Origin: Sphingomonas sp. PsM26
GTDB lineage: Bacteria > Pseudomonadota > Alphaproteobacteria > Sphingomonadales > Sphingomonadaceae
Direction: 5' to 3'
Assembly: GCA_030433805.1 (NCBI GenBank)
Contig: JARUXA010000008.1
Span: 141,980 to 205,979 of the forward strand
Length of the DNA stretch: 64,000 bases
In this document: positions 26,444-36,865 of the stretch, piece by piece
Position numbering within the stretch: the stretch's first letter is position 1
How the letters are laid out: every line of letters begins with the position of its first letter
Translations under genes and position numbers: made by a program
Notes under the pieces: generated by a model
Seen by the model: only the letters and a program-made list of their open reading frames with translations
What the model was told of the DNA's origin: nothing
Database searches by the model: none

Positions 26444-29116
26444 TTACGCGGCTAGCTTGCGCAGCACGTACTGCAGGATGCCGCCGTTGAGGAAGTACTC
26501 CAGCTCGTTGACGGTATCGATCCGGCAGCGCGTCATGAACGTCTCGACCGTGCCGTCGGCGCGCGTCATCGTCACTTCGACGTTCTGGCGCGGGCGGATT
26601 TCCGAGACCTTCATGATCGTGAAGCTCTCCGACCCGTCGAGGTTCAGCGTCTTGCGATCGACGCCCTCGGCGAACTGCAGCGGCAGCACGCCCATGCCGA
26701 CGAGGTTCGAGCGATGGATCCGCTCAAAGCTCTCGGTGATGACGACGCGAACGCCAAGCAAATTGGTGCCCTTCGCCGCCCAGTCGCGCGACGAGCCGGT
26801 GCCATATTCCTTGCCCGCGATGACGATCAGCGGAACGCCGTCTTCCTTGAAGCGCATCGCCGCATCATAGATCGGCATCGTCTCGCCCTTATAGGAGGAC
26901 ATGCCGCCCTCGACGCCGGGGACCATCTCGTTCTTGATGCGGATGTTGGCGAAGGTGCCGCGAACCATGACATTGTCGTTGCCGCGACGCGCGCCATAGC
27001 TGTTGAAGTCCGCGCGCGCGACCTGACGCTCCATCAACCACGCACCCGCGGGGCTGTCCGCCTTGATCGAGCCGGCGGGCGAGATGTGGTCGGTCGTGAT
27101 CGAATCGCCGAGGATCGCGAGCGGGCGTGCCTCGATGATATCCTGGACCGGTGCGGGGGTCATCGACATGCCCTCGAAATACGGCGGGTTGGCGATGTAG
27201 GTCGAGCTTGCCGGCCACGCATAGGTGTCCGACCCGTCGATATCGATCGCCTGCCACTTGGCATCGCCCGTGAAGACGCTCGCGTAGCGCGACTGGAACA
27301 TGCCGCGATCGATGTTGGCGTCCATCACTTCGCGGACTTCGGCGTTGGTCGGCCAGATGTCCTTGAGATACACGTCCTCGCCCGCGGTCGACTGACCAAT
27401 CGGCGTGGTGGTGAAGTCCTCGGTCACCGTGCCCTTGAGCGCGTAGGCGACGACCAGCGGCGGCGACGCGAGGAAGTTCGCGCGGACGTCTGCCGAGACG
27501 CGGCCTTCGAAGTTGCGATTGCCCGACAGGACCGAGGCCGCGACGATGTCGTTGCCGTTAATCGCCGCCGAGATCGCAGGGGCGAGCGGACCCGAGTTAC
27601 CGATGCAGGTGGTGCAGCCATAGCCGACGAGGTTGAAGCCGACCGCGTTCAGGTCGGTCGTGAGACCGGCCTTGTCGAGATAGTCGGTGACGACCTGCGA
27701 CCCCGGCGCGAGCGACGTCTTGACCCACGGCTTGGGCTTGAGGCCCAGCGCGTTCGCCTTGCGCGCGACCAGCCCTGCGGCGACCAGCACCGACGGGTTG
27801 GAGGTGTTGGTGCAGCTGGTGATCGCCGCGATCACCACGTCGCCGTCGCCGATGTCATGGTCGCGGCCTTCGACGGGGACGCGAATGGCGTTCGAATGGC
27901 CATAGACCTTGGCGAGATCCGCGTTGAACGTGTCGTCGACCTCGGTGAGGATGACCTTGTCCTGCGGACGCTTCGGACCTGCGAGCGACGGGACGACGTT
28001 CGCCATGTCGAGGCCGAGCGTGTCAGTGAAGACGGGATCGGGCGCATCCGCCAGACGCCACATGCCCTGTGCCTTGGCGTATGCCTCGGTGAGCGCAATC
28101 TGCTCTTCGGTACGACCAGTGAGGCGCATGTAGTCGAGCGTGGCGTCGTCGACCGGGAAGAAGCCGCAGGTCGCGCCATATTCGGGTGCCATGTTGGCGA
28201 TCGTCGCGCGGTCAGCGAGGCTGAGCGCATCGAGGCCCGGGCCGTAGAACTCGACGAAGCGGCCGACGACGCCCTTGGCGCGCAGCATCTGCGTGACGGT
28301 GAGCACGAGATCGGTCGCGGTGATGCCCTCGGCGAGTTCGCCGGTGAGCTTGAAGCCAACGACTTCGGGGATCAGCATCGAGACCGGCTGGCCGAGCATC
28401 GCGGCCTCAGCCTCGATCCCGCCGACGCCCCAGCCGAGCACGCCGAGGCCGTTGACCATCGTGGTGTGGCTGTCGGTGCCGACGCAGGTGTCGGGGTATG
28501 CGATCGTCTTGCCATCAGGCGCGGTCGAGGACCACACCGCCTGCGCGATGTTCTCGAGGTTGACCTGGTGGCAGATGCCGGTGCCGGGGGGGACGACCTT
28601 GAAGTTGTCGAGCGCCTTCGAGCCCCACTTGAGGAACTCGTAGCGTTCGTTGTTGCGCTGGTACTCGAGCTCGACGTTATCCTCGAACGCCTTGGGCGTG
28701 CCGAATTCGTCGACCATGACCGAGTGATCGATCACGAGGTGGACGGGGACGAGCGGGTTGATCTTGACCGGGTCGCCGCCGAGCTTGGTGATCGCATCGC
28801 GCATCGCGGCGAGATCGACGACGCACGGGACGCCGGTGAAATCCTGCATTAGCACGCGCGCGGGGCGATACTGGACTTCGCGGTCCGATTTGCGCTCCTG
28901 CTGCCAGTCGATGATCGCCTGGAGATCCTCGGTGGTGACGGTGACGCCATCCTCGAAGCGCAGCAGGTTCTCGAGCAGTACCTTCATCGAGAACGGCAGG
29001 CGGCTGATATCGCCCAGTTTCTCGGCGGCGGCGGCGAGGCTGTAATAGTCGTAAGCGGTGCCACCAACGTCGAGCGTGGTGCGCGTGCCGAGTGTGTCCT
29101 GGCCAATGGCGGTCAT
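26444..29116 (-). CDS. acnA: aconitate hydratase A
   Basis: An 890-residue [4Fe-4S] enzyme that interconverts citrate and isocitrate in the TCA and glyoxylate cycles. Cluster cysteines are in [13 protein letters not shown] and [14 protein letters not shown]. Other signatures are the early [30 protein letters not shown], and the swivel-domain [20 protein letters not shown]. The length matches AcnA/IRP-type aconitases. It is followed by a long repeat-bearing gap, so it is likely monocistronic. It supplies isocitrate to the lyase encoded nearby, and the two may be co-regulated, although I saw no TTGTAAC box in front of acnA. Confidence 0.96.
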   Translation of the reverse strand: MTAIGQDTLGTRTTLDVGGTAYDYYSLAAAAEKLGDISRLPFSMKVLLENLLRFEDGVTVTTEDLQAIIDWQQERKSDREVQYRPARVLMQDFTGVPCVVDLAAMRDAITKLGGDPVKINPLVPVHLVIDHSVMVDEFGTPKAFEDNVELEYQRNNERYEFLKWGSKALDNFKVVPPGTGICHQVNLENIAQAVWSSTAPDGKTIAYPDTCVGTDSHTTMVNGLGVLGWGVGGIEAEAAMLGQPVSMLIPEVVGFKLTGELAEGITATDLVLTVTQMLRAKGVVGRFVEFYGPGLDALSLADRATIANMAPEYGATCGFFPVDDATLDYMRLTGRTEEQIALTEAYAKAQGMWRLADAPDPVFTDTLGLDMANVVPSLAGPKRPQDKVILTEVDDTFNADLAKVYGHSNAIRVPVEGRDHDIGDGDVVIAAITSCTNTSNPSVLVAAGLVARKANALGLKPKPWVKTSLAPGSQVVTDYLDKAGLTTDLNAVGFNLVGYGCTTCIGNSGPLAPAISAAINGNDIVAASVLSGNRNFEGRVSADVRANFLASPPLVVAYALKGTVTEDFTTTPIGQSTAGEDVYLKDIWPTNAEVREVMDANIDRGMFQSRYASVFTGDAKWQAIDIDGSDTYAWPASSTYIANPPYFEGMSMTPAPVQDIIEARPLAILGDSITTDHISPAGSIKADSPAGAWLMERQVARADFNSYGARRGNDNVMVRGTFANIRIKNEMVPGVEGGMSSYKGETMPIYDAAMRFKEDGVPLIVIAGKEYGTGSSRDWAAKGTNLLGVRVVITESFERIHRSNLVGMGVLPLQFAEGVDRKTLNLDGSESFTIMKVSEIRPRQNVEVTMTRADGTVETFMTRCRIDTVNELEYFLNGGILQYVLRKLAA

Positions 29117-29467
29117 GTGCAGCGGGTCCTTCCCTATGCGTCGGGCCGCGGCGGGGAGGCGAAACCGTTTGGGCTCCGCGCGGGCGCGACCGACTGTGCG
29201 AATGCAAGAGTCGGGGTGCCCTTAGCAAGGGGGCTGCGCGGGGGAAAGGGCGCGTCTGCGTTCGCCTGCTGTTCGCGTGCAACCAGACCCCGAGCGATAC
29301 ATTCTATTACCGCGAAGAAACACGACGTAATTTTTCATCGGACGTGCGTCCCTTGCGAAATACAGATCGTACCTGCGCCACGACGGGAGAGGGTTCGGTT
29401 CATGCGGTTCCGGGCACCGTCTGCGCGTGCCTTGGATTTCGGTTTTTCCCTTTATTCTCAGGGGCTT

Positions 29468-29492
29468 GGAACCGTTTCCCGATGTACGGGTT
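29468..29492 (+). promoter_or_regulatory. EcfG-like general-stress promoter before the ferritin-like genes
   Basis: GGAAC (29468-29472), 16 bp, then GGTT (29489-29492), 33 bp before the start codon of the first ferritin-like gene. EcfG-type sigma factors of alphaproteobacteria use GGAAC-N16/17-CGTT; one base differs here. The remaining part of the gap (29117-29467) must hold the acnA promoter, which I could not place. Confidence 0.55.
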
Positions 29493-29525
29493 AGCGAAGT
29501 ACCATCCACAGGGAGGTCGAGTTCA

Positions 29526-30509
29526 ATGACCGAAGATGTAAACCAGCAGTTGATCGAAGCCCTCGATCGGCGCGTAGAACGACGCAACGATCGTCGCGCC
29601 TTCTTCAAATCCGCATTCGGTGCAGCCGCGGTGGCCGGCATTGCAGGCGGTGCCGCCATCGGCCTCGCGGGCCGCGCCGAGGCGCAGACCGCACCGAGCG
29701 ACGCCGACGTGCTCAACTTTGCGCTCAATCTCGAATATCTCGAGGCGCAATTCTACAGCTATGCCGCCAACGGTACCGGCCTTGCCGCGAACCTGCTGAC
29801 CGGTGTCGGCACGCAGGGCGCCGTGACGGGCGGTCGCAAGGTGAACTTCACCGATCCGATCGTTGCCGCCTACGCCAAGGAAATCGCGGGCGACGAGCTT
29901 GCGCACGTTACCTTCCTGCGCACCCAGCTCGGCACCGCTGCGATTTCGCAGCCGGCGATCGACATCGACGTGACCGCGACCTCCGCCTTCAGCAACGCCG
30001 CACGCGCGGCCGGTCTGATCGGTGCGGGCGAGGCATTCGACGTCTATGCGAACGACAACAATTTCCTGCTCGGCGCGTACATCTTCGAGGACGTCGGCGT
30101 CACTGCCTATAAGGGCGGCGCGACGCTGCTGACCAACAAGACGTATCTGGAAGCCGCAGCGGGCATCCTTGCGGTCGAGGCCTATCATGCCGCGCTCGTC
30201 CGGACCGTGCTGTATCGCAAGGGCGTTGAAACGCCGGCATTGCGGACATCGGCCGATGCGATCTCGAATGCACGCGACAGCCTCGATGGCACGACCGATC
30301 TGGACCAGGGTATCTCGCCGACCACGGTCAGCGGTGCGCTGGTATCGAACATCGTACCGCTCGACGCGAACGGGATCGCGTTCTCGCGCACCGTCGCGCA
30401 GGTTCACAACATTGCGTACCTCACCAATGCGCGCGTGATGGCAGGCGGCTTCTTCCCCAACGGGACGAACAACCCGAACGCCGATCTGCGGTTCAGCGGC
30501 GCCAATTGA
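29526..30509 (+). CDS. Tat-exported ferritin-like protein (desiccation-related type)
   Basis: A 327-residue protein with a twin-arginine signal ([12 protein letters not shown], hydrophobic core, cleavage after AEA near residue 53). The body is a ferritin-like four-helix domain: E70/E73 in [12 protein letters not shown]124-x-x-H127 in [11 protein letters not shown]188 in [11 protein letters not shown] and E218-x-x-H221 in [10 protein letters not shown] are probable di-metal ligands. Similar proteins are linked to desiccation and oxidative stress. A GGGAGG site precedes ATG 29526. The downstream gene is a paralogue sharing most of this body, so this is a tandem duplication; an EcfG-like promoter lies upstream. 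Confidence 0.88.
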   Translation: MTEDVNQQLIEALDRRVERRNDRRAFFKSAFGAAAVAGIAGGAAIGLAGRAEAQTAPSDADVLNFALNLEYLEAQFYSYAANGTGLAANLLTGVGTQGAVTGGRKVNFTDPIVAAYAKEIAGDELAHVTFLRTQLGTAAISQPAIDIDVTATSAFSNAARAAGLIGAGEAFDVYANDNNFLLGAYIFEDVGVTAYKGGATLLTNKTYLEAAAGILAVEAYHAALVRTVLYRKGVETPALRTSADAISNARDSLDGTTDLDQGISPTTVSGALVSNIVPLDANGIAFSRTVAQVHNIAYLTNARVMAGGFFPNGTNNPNADLRFSGAN

Positions 30510-30549
30510 GCCGCTTTCAACATCACGCCTTCTCCAAGGGAGAGTAGCA

Positions 30550-31560
30550 ATGGACTCTACGAATATTCTCACGCAGGTGCTGGAGGCGAGCGACCGTCGC
30601 CGCGACGAGCGCCGCAACTTCCTCCGTGTCGCTGGTCAGGCGACGGTCGCAGCAGGCGGGCTTTCGCTACTGGCCGCATGCGATGACGGGCAGAAGGGCT
30701 TTAACCCGACGCCGACACCTACCCCTACCCCCACGCCAACCGCAACGGCTGCAACCGATGCGGACATCCTCAACTTCGCGCTCAACCTCGAATATCTCGA
30801 AGCGCAATTCTACTCGTTCGCGGTGTACGGGACGGGCCTCCCCGCTTCGCAGTTGACGGGTGTCGGAACGCAGGGTGCGGTCACCGGTGGTCGTCAGGTG
30901 ACCTTCACCGATCCGATCGTGGCGCAATATGCGCGTGAAATCGCGGCGGACGAGATCGCCCACGTCGCCTTCCTGCGCACCGCGCTCGGGTCGGCGGCGG
31001 TCGCAATGCCCGCGATCAATATCGACGGGAGCGCAACGGGTGCCTTTACCGCAGCCGCACGTGCAGCCGGCGTCGTCTCGGCAACAGGGACGTTCGATCC
31101 CTATGCAAGCGACAACGCCTTCCTGCTCGGCGCGTTCATCTTCGAGGACGTCGGCGTCAGCGCCTATAAGGGCGCGGCACCGTTGCTCACCAGCAAGACT
31201 TATCTCGATGCAGCAGCAGGCATCCTTGCGGCAGAGGCGTATCACGCGGGTCTGATCCGTACGATCCTGTACGGCAAGGGCTTCGACGCCGGTACCGCCT
31301 CGGGTTCGATCTTCGATCAGGTGCGGATGATCAGCGACGCGCGTGACAGCCTGGACGGCTCGACCGACGATGACCAGGGGATCGCGGGCGCAGATTCGTC
31401 GATCTCGAACATCGTCCCCACGGACGCGTCGGGCATTGCCTACAGTCGTACTGCGGCGAACGTGCTCAACATCGTCTACCTGACCAAGTCCGCCACGGTC
31501 GGCGGCGGGTTCTTCCCCAATGGCGTCAACGGGTTCATCAAGACCAGCAACGCCAACTGA
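30550..31560 (+). CDS. Tat-exported ferritin-like lipoprotein, paralogue of the preceding gene
   Basis: A 336-residue paralogue, 40 bp downstream of the first copy. It has a twin-arginine start ([11 protein letters not shown]) combined with a lipobox (LSLLAAC), then a Pro-Thr repeat linker ([12 protein letters not shown]) that tethers the ferritin-like domain to the membrane. The metal-ligand motifs are kept ([40 protein letters not shown]). Thus one copy is soluble in the periplasm and the other lipid-anchored. It is followed by a strong terminator, so the pair is a two-gene operon. Confidence 0.88.
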   Translation: MDSTNILTQVLEASDRRRDERRNFLRVAGQATVAAGGLSLLAACDDGQKGFNPTPTPTPTPTPTATAATDADILNFALNLEYLEAQFYSFAVYGTGLPASQLTGVGTQGAVTGGRQVTFTDPIVAQYAREIAADEIAHVAFLRTALGSAAVAMPAINIDGSATGAFTAAARAAGVVSATGTFDPYASDNAFLLGAFIFEDVGVSAYKGAAPLLTSKTYLDAAAGILAAEAYHAGLIRTILYGKGFDAGTASGSIFDQVRMISDARDSLDGSTDDDQGIAGADSSISNIVPTDASGIAYSRTAANVLNIVYLTKSATVGGGFFPNGVNGFIKTSNAN

Positions 31561-31588
31561 CACGCCAACGCGTGACGGTTACATCATG

Positions 31589-31623
31589 GGGTCGCGCGAT
31601 CAGGATCGCGCGACCCTTTTTTT
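31589..31623 (+). terminator. strong intrinsic terminator after the ferritin-like pair
   Basis: A 13-bp perfect stem (GGGTCGCGCGATC and its mirror, 2-base centre) followed by seven T residues. Confidence 0.92.
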
Positions 31624-31698
31624 GTGCCCCGTCCGGGTCCGCTTGTGGCGCGACGCGTTAATGGGCAACACGATACCGAAACAATCAGGAGACTTCCC

Positions 31699-32235
31699 AT
31701 GCGCGTACCGATCCTCGCGGCGGCAACCCTGGCGGCGCTCAGCCTGTCGGCATGTGACAAGTCTGGTCCCAAGACCGGCGCGCCGATGGCGAACGGCGCG
31801 CGTTCGGTGGCGATGTTGCGCACCGCGGACGGCGCGGACGTCGGTCGCGCAACCGCGACCGAGGTTGGCGGCGGCTTGCGTGTCACGGTCGACGTGACCG
31901 GGATGCCCGCAGGAACGCACGGCGTTCATGTCCACACGGTCGGCAAGTGCGACGCACCCGACTTCGCCAGCGCGGGCGGACACTGGAACCCCACGTCGAC
32001 CAAGCATGGCTCAATGAACCCGCAGGGTCCGCATACCGGCGATCTGCCCAACCTCATCGTCGGGGCCAACGGACGTGGCACGATCGGCATGGTCCTGCCG
32101 GGTGCTACGATAGCGGGGCTGCTCGATACCGACGGATCAGCCTTCGTTGTTCATGCCAATCCGGACGACTTGATGACAGATCCGTCGGGCAACAGCGGCG
32201 GACGGGTTGCCTGCGGCGTGTTCGCCACCAGCTGA
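31699..32235 (+). CDS. sodC: Cu-Zn superoxide dismutase, lipoprotein form
   Basis: A 178-residue periplasmic enzyme that dismutates superoxide. Residues 1-19 end in the lipobox LSLSAC, so the protein is membrane-anchored. Copper and zinc ligands are visible in GTHGVHVHTVGKCD, GGHWNPTSTKHG, HTGDLPN and VVHANPDD, with the disulfide pair in GKCD and GRVACGV. Upstream sequence has CAGGAG a few bases before ATG 31699. It stands alone after a terminator and beside oxidative-stress-related genes, in line with a protective role at the cell surface. Confidence 0.93.
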   Translation: MRVPILAAATLAALSLSACDKSGPKTGAPMANGARSVAMLRTADGADVGRATATEVGGGLRVTVDVTGMPAGTHGVHVHTVGKCDAPDFASAGGHWNPTSTKHGSMNPQGPHTGDLPNLIVGANGRGTIGMVLPGATIAGLLDTDGSAFVVHANPDDLMTDPSGNSGGRVACGVFATS

Positions 32236-32268
32236 GCCAGAGCGCGCGGGCGGCAGGTCAGGGGCGGA

Positions 32269-33840
32269 TCAGATATCCTCTCCCGCCGCCCGCGCCCAGA
32301 CTTCGCGCTGCGCCTCGGCGCGCGGGACGAGCCGGTACGCTGCGATTCCCGCTGCGATCGTGATCGGCGCGGCGCACAGCAGCGACAGGACGCCGACCGA
32401 GAGACTCCCCGACAGAGTCGATATGCGTCCCGCGAGATAGGGCCCCATCGCGAGACCGAGCAGCGTCGTTCCGATGAAGAAGGTTCCCGTCGCGGTGCCA
32501 CGCATCCGCGGGAGCACGAGATCCTGCATCGTCGCTCCCGCAGCGCCCAAGGCGGTGCTCGCGAAGATGCTGGAGATGAAGAAGCACGGGAAGAACACGG
32601 CGGTCGTCGTCGCGGTGAACGCCCCGATCACGAACGGGATCGGCGCGATCGCGCCGAACAGCACGACGATCACGCGCCCGGCCGGATTGCGGCGGCGCAG
32701 GCGATCCGCGACCAGACCCCCGAGCATCACGCCGAGAAAACCCGCCAGCGCGCCGGTCGATCCGACCAGCAGCCCCGCCATCGCCGGCGTGGCACCCAGC
32801 GTGCGCAACACGAACGGTGCCGCCCAGAAGCTGATGGCGTAGGCCATGAATGCGTTAAGACCGTAGGCCACGACGATGCACAGGAATGCAGGATTGCCGA
32901 CAATCAACCGGTAGGTCGGCGGATCGCGGCGCTTGAGGGCCGCGGCCCAGGAAAACACCGCATAGACGCCCACCCCGATCGCGATCCACTGCGGCCATGG
33001 CTCCCCGATCGCGTGCAAGCCGAGGACTGCGGCGACGACGATCCCGAGCGCGAGGATATTGACGAGAAATGCTTGAATTCCCCCGCGCGCCGCACCGATC
33101 AACGTCAGCGGGGGCAGGATGGTGAGCAGCTCGGACAGGAACGCGCTGAACGGCGCGGGATGACGTTCGGGCCGTGGAAGCCCTTCGACCGCACCGCGGA
33201 TCGGCTCGCGCAGCGTCGCGACCACCGCCGCCAGCAGCAGGCCGGGGATGCCGACGATCATGAACGCCGCCTGCCAGCCGTGCAGCCCGAATGGCCCGCC
33301 ATCGGGATAGGCCTGGTTCCACCGCTGGACGATCAGGCCCCCGACGCCGAGCGACAGTCCGCCGCCGACGTACAGCCCCGACGAATAGATCGCGAGCGCG
33401 GTCGCGCGAAGACGTTTGGGGAAGTAATCCGAGATCAGCGAATAGGCCGAGGGACTCGCGGTCGCCTCCCCGACCCCGACGCCGATCCGTGCCCCCGCCA
33501 GTGCGCCGCCGCTTTGCGCCAGCCCGGAAGCAGCAGTCATCGCAGACCACAGGCCGAGCCCGAGCGTCATCAACCGGACACGGTGCCAAGTATCGGCAAG
33601 CCGGCCAAGTGGGATGCCGAACAGCGAGTAGAATACGCCGAACGCGGTTCCGTACAGGAAACCGAGATCCTCATCCTTCAAATTGAGGTCGCGCTTGATG
33701 TCCTCGGCAAGGATCGAGATGATCTGCCGGTCGACGAAATTGAGCACGTACACCAGAAACAGGATCCCGAGCACAAGCCACGCATAGCGCGACACACGCG
33801 CGGATTCGGACGTGTCGGCGATCGCCGGACCGGTGTGCAT
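32269..33840 (-). CDS. MFS transporter (spinster-like)
   Basis: A 523-residue inner-membrane carrier with about 12 predicted segments. It opens with a cytoplasmic tail and YAWLVLGILFLVYVLNFVDRQ, the usual start of the spinster-like MFS group, followed by the loop-2 signature GRLADTWHRVRLM and the GEATASPSAYSLISDYFP segment of helix 4-5. Substrate unknown; relatives are annotated as hexuronate, lipid or aromatic-acid carriers without firm basis. It is convergent with sodC. The 280-bp gap beyond its start (33841-34121) contains only a candidate promoter for the next gene. Confidence 0.88.
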   Translation of the reverse strand: MHTGPAIADTSESARVSRYAWLVLGILFLVYVLNFVDRQIISILAEDIKRDLNLKDEDLGFLYGTAFGVFYSLFGIPLGRLADTWHRVRLMTLGLGLWSAMTAASGLAQSGGALAGARIGVGVGEATASPSAYSLISDYFPKRLRATALAIYSSGLYVGGGLSLGVGGLIVQRWNQAYPDGGPFGLHGWQAAFMIVGIPGLLLAAVVATLREPIRGAVEGLPRPERHPAPFSAFLSELLTILPPLTLIGAARGGIQAFLVNILALGIVVAAVLGLHAIGEPWPQWIAIGVGVYAVFSWAAALKRRDPPTYRLIVGNPAFLCIVVAYGLNAFMAYAISFWAAPFVLRTLGATPAMAGLLVGSTGALAGFLGVMLGGLVADRLRRRNPAGRVIVVLFGAIAPIPFVIGAFTATTTAVFFPCFFISSIFASTALGAAGATMQDLVLPRMRGTATGTFFIGTTLLGLAMGPYLAGRISTLSGSLSVGVLSLLCAAPITIAAGIAAYRLVPRAEAQREVWARAAGEDI

Positions 33841-34050
33841 ATGCTGGCTCCTCTCGGACTTTTCTGTTCTTGGCCGGAGCGTAGCAGAGCATACCCTGAT
33901 TACGAAAGCGATTTAGCAGTGGCCTGCATCCACGGTCGTACGGGCCGTTCGGCCACGGCGGACGGCGTGTCTACGCGGCTGCTCCTGGCCCCGCTGCCAG
34001 CACACGCATGTTACGCTATGTTGCTGGTGCAGGAAGCGGCCCGGATTCGC

Positions 34051-34079
34051 TTGAAATACGCCTGCCGTGCGCCGATATT
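34051..34079 (+). promoter_or_regulatory. candidate sigma-70-type promoter of the BI-1 gene
   Basis: TTGAAA at 34051-34056, 17-bp spacer, GATATT at 34074-34079; about 40 bp before the start codon. Match is 5 of 6 and 4 of 6 to consensus. Nothing else is recognisable in 33841-34050. Confidence 0.4.
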
Positions 34080-34121
34080 CCAGGCAACCGGCACACGGCC
34101 GGCTGCAAGGAGCTTTTCGTA

Positions 34122-34856
<735 letters not shown>

Positions 34857-34886
34857 GCGCAGACCAGATCTGGACTTTTCCGGGAA

Positions 34887-34919
34887 GGGTCCGATGGTGA
34901 AAGCCATCGGGCCCTTTTT
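34887..34919 (+). terminator. intrinsic terminator after the BI-1 gene
   Basis: An 11-bp stem (GGGTCCGATGG / CCATCGGGCCC, one G-U pair) with a 6-base loop and five T residues. Confidence 0.9.
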
Positions 34920-34955
34920 GGTTTGACCGCTCTCCCATCCCTTCAAAGGACCATC

Positions 34956-35735
34956 ATGCGCATCGCGATCGAGGCCATGCTCGACTATACCATCGACGGG
35001 GCCGCTGATGTCCTGCTGCTGATCGAGGCGGCAAAACAGCCCGATCAACATCTCGAAATGCAGGACCTCCGCGTCTACTCGCCCGAACCGTTGCGCGCGG
35101 TGCGCGGCGAGGACGGGATCGGGCAGCGTTGCTGGGCGCGCGGCGAAGGCGCCTTCCGCGCGGACTATCGCGCAATCGTGCGGATCGACCGGCCTGCGAT
35201 CGATTTCTCGATCCTGCCCGACACGCCCGTGCGGATGATGCCGCCCGAGACGATCCCCTATCTATTGCCCAGCCGATATTGCGAATCCGATCGCCTGGAA
35301 GGGTTCGTCGACCAACATTTCGGGGGATTGCGCGGCGGGCCGCTTGCCGCCGCGCTGGTCGACTGGGTTGCCGGACACCTGCGGTATGAAGGCGGCGCGT
35401 CGAACGGCACGACCACCGCGATGATGACCTTCGCGGAACGGCACGGCGTGTGCCGGGACTATGCGCATTTGCTGGTGGCGCTCGCGCGCGCGGGCGGCAT
35501 TCCGGCACGGTGCGTGTCCGCTTACGCCCCGGGCGTCGATCCGCCCGACTTCCACGCGGTTGCGGAACTCTGGGTCGGCGGCGGCTGGCATCTGGTCGAT
35601 GCGACCAGAATGGCGTGCTGTGCGGATCTCGTACGGGTCGCCGTGGGCCGCGATGCGACCGACATTGCGTTCATGACGGTGTTCGGACGCGCAGCCTTCG
35701 TTGCGCAGTGCGTTTTGGTAACGCGTCTGGAATGA
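34956..35735 (+). CDS. transglutaminase-like protein with intact Cys-His-Asp triad
   Basis: A 259-residue protein with the same fold as the 6176-6985 product but with full catalytic residues: C166 in ERHGVCRDYAHLLVAL, H200 in PDFHAVAELWV and D215 in WHLVDATRMA. The N-terminal part (MLDYTIDGAADVLLLIEAA) matches the beta-sandwich region common to these enzymes. It is not next to ATP-grasp or alpha-E genes, yet might serve as the active partner for that set; this is speculation. CAAAGGA lies before ATG 34956. Probably a thiol peptidase or amidase; substrate unknown. Confidence 0.88.
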   Translation: MRIAIEAMLDYTIDGAADVLLLIEAAKQPDQHLEMQDLRVYSPEPLRAVRGEDGIGQRCWARGEGAFRADYRAIVRIDRPAIDFSILPDTPVRMMPPETIPYLLPSRYCESDRLEGFVDQHFGGLRGGPLAAALVDWVAGHLRYEGGASNGTTTAMMTFAERHGVCRDYAHLLVALARAGGIPARCVSAYAPGVDPPDFHAVAELWVGGGWHLVDATRMACCADLVRVAVGRDATDIAFMTVFGRAAFVAQCVLVTRLE

Positions 35736-35736
35736 G

Positions 35737-35762
35737 GGAACAGGCGAGCGGGTCGGGTCGTT
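35737..35762 (+). promoter_or_regulatory. consensus EcfG-type general-stress promoter
   Basis: GGAAC at 35737-35741, 17-bp spacer, CGTT at 35759-35762: a full match to the EcfG consensus, 29 bp before the start of the small acidic protein. Confidence 0.75.
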
Positions 35763-35791
35763 CTCCTATGCTAACGATCAGGAGTGACATA

Positions 35792-36091
35792 ATGACCGAC
35801 GACCCCAAGCTGATCGACGACAAGGCGCTCGACAGCCTTTCGGTTGCCCCCGGCGATCCCGACGAAGAGCCGACCAGCGGCAAGCAGGACGCCGGCCAGG
35901 ACGCGTCGATCGCGCACCGTCTGGAGCGCAACCCGTCGAGCCCCGATGCCGCGCGTGACAATGCGCTGGACGAGTCGATGGACGCGTCCGACCCGCCCTC
36001 GACGAGCCGCCCGGGCGATAACAGCGAGCCGCCGCGGTCGTCGGGCTATAACGAAGACGACGAAGCGAAGCGGTCCGCCGAAAAGCACTGA
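35792..36091 (+). CDS. small acidic disordered protein, probable general-stress protein
   Basis: A 99-residue, very hydrophilic protein (MTDDPKLIDD start) rich in Asp, Glu, Ser and Pro, without hydrophobic core, Cys or Trp, so intrinsically disordered. CAGGAG precedes the ATG by a few bases. The gene lies between a consensus EcfG promoter and an intrinsic terminator, so it is a self-contained stress-induced unit. I do not recognise a named family. It could be a hydrophilin-like protectant, but nothing in the sequence proves that. Confidence 0.75.
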   Translation: MTDDPKLIDDKALDSLSVAPGDPDEEPTSGKQDAGQDASIAHRLERNPSSPDAARDNALDESMDASDPPSTSRPGDNSEPPRSSGYNEDDEAKRSAEKH

Positions 36092-36109
36092 TCGCCGTCA
36101 TCACTGCCC

Positions 36110-36143
36110 AGCCCCGCGCCGCTCCGGTTGCGCGGGGCTTTTT
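36110..36143 (+). terminator. intrinsic terminator after the small acidic protein gene
   Basis: A 10-bp stem AGCCCCGCGC / GCGCGGGGCT, 10-base loop, then T residues. Confidence 0.9.
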
Positions 36144-36307
36144 CGTGTGGGATCGTTTCAACGCATTTTCTCCGCTCGGTCGCATCGGATGTTGCGTTGC
36201 AACACGATTTATGGTCGCTTCGTGTCGCGGCGGTGATCGGCGTTAACCACGGAGTAATTCCAGGAGCGCATGATTACCGGACTGCAAGACCGTAGTGGAG
36301 TGGCGCG

Positions 36308-36859
36308 ATGGGTTCTCGGATGAAAGCTGCCAACGGCACGATGACGCTGGCCGAGATGAAGGAATTCGCCGGGTTCGCGGCATCGACCCAGCGTTACATT
36401 CGCCGCTCGCTCGACATCGGCCTCGATCGCGACGATGCGATGCTGCGGTGGTCACGCGACGTGGTCGAAGCCGCGAGCATCCGCGCGCAGGCCCGGTTGT
36501 ATAGCCGTCTCCCCGACATTCGCATGACGATGCCGGATGGGGGCGGTCTCGAATCGGTCGAACCGGTGTTGGGACCTTTGCTTACGCTTTCGGCGTTCGA
36601 TCTCGGCCAGGGGCGTCTGACGACCTTCGCGGCTTATCGCTTTCTGTACGAACGCCTGATCGGCGCCGAAGTGCGGCCGTGGCTGCCCGCCGCCTTCTGC
36701 TCGGCCGCCGCGCTACCGCATCTTCACCCTGAGCTGCGCCGCACGTTGCTCCAGTCGATCAGCGAAGCGGCGGCGACGGCTTCGGGCTGGTCCAACCGGC
36801 AGCCGGGGTTTTTCCCGAAATGGGTCGAAAAGGTCGAGGCCGCCGCGCTGCCGCACTGA
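36308..36859 (+). CDS. conserved-looking helical protein of unknown function
   Basis: A 183-residue soluble protein, starting at ATG 36308 with GTGGAG upstream; Met5 and Met12 are alternative starts. It is predicted mostly helical, with no signal peptide or membrane segment. The segment TLAEMKEFAGFAASTQRYIRR and RFLYERLIGAEVRPWLPAAF are notable but match no family I know. It converges with the NUDIX gene 6 bp away. Codon use is like that of its neighbours, so it appears to be a genuine gene. Confidence 0.65.
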   Translation: MGSRMKAANGTMTLAEMKEFAGFAASTQRYIRRSLDIGLDRDDAMLRWSRDVVEAASIRAQARLYSRLPDIRMTMPDGGGLESVEPVLGPLLTLSAFDLGQGRLTTFAAYRFLYERLIGAEVRPWLPAAFCSAAALPHLHPELRRTLLQSISEAAATASGWSNRQPGFFPKWVEKVEAAALPH

Positions 36860-36865
36860 TCCGCG

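Noticed and set aside
26714..28852. A 712-codon open frame opposite acnA
   Set aside because: Same reason: composition-driven shadow of aconitase, with no recognisable protein features or ribosome site.
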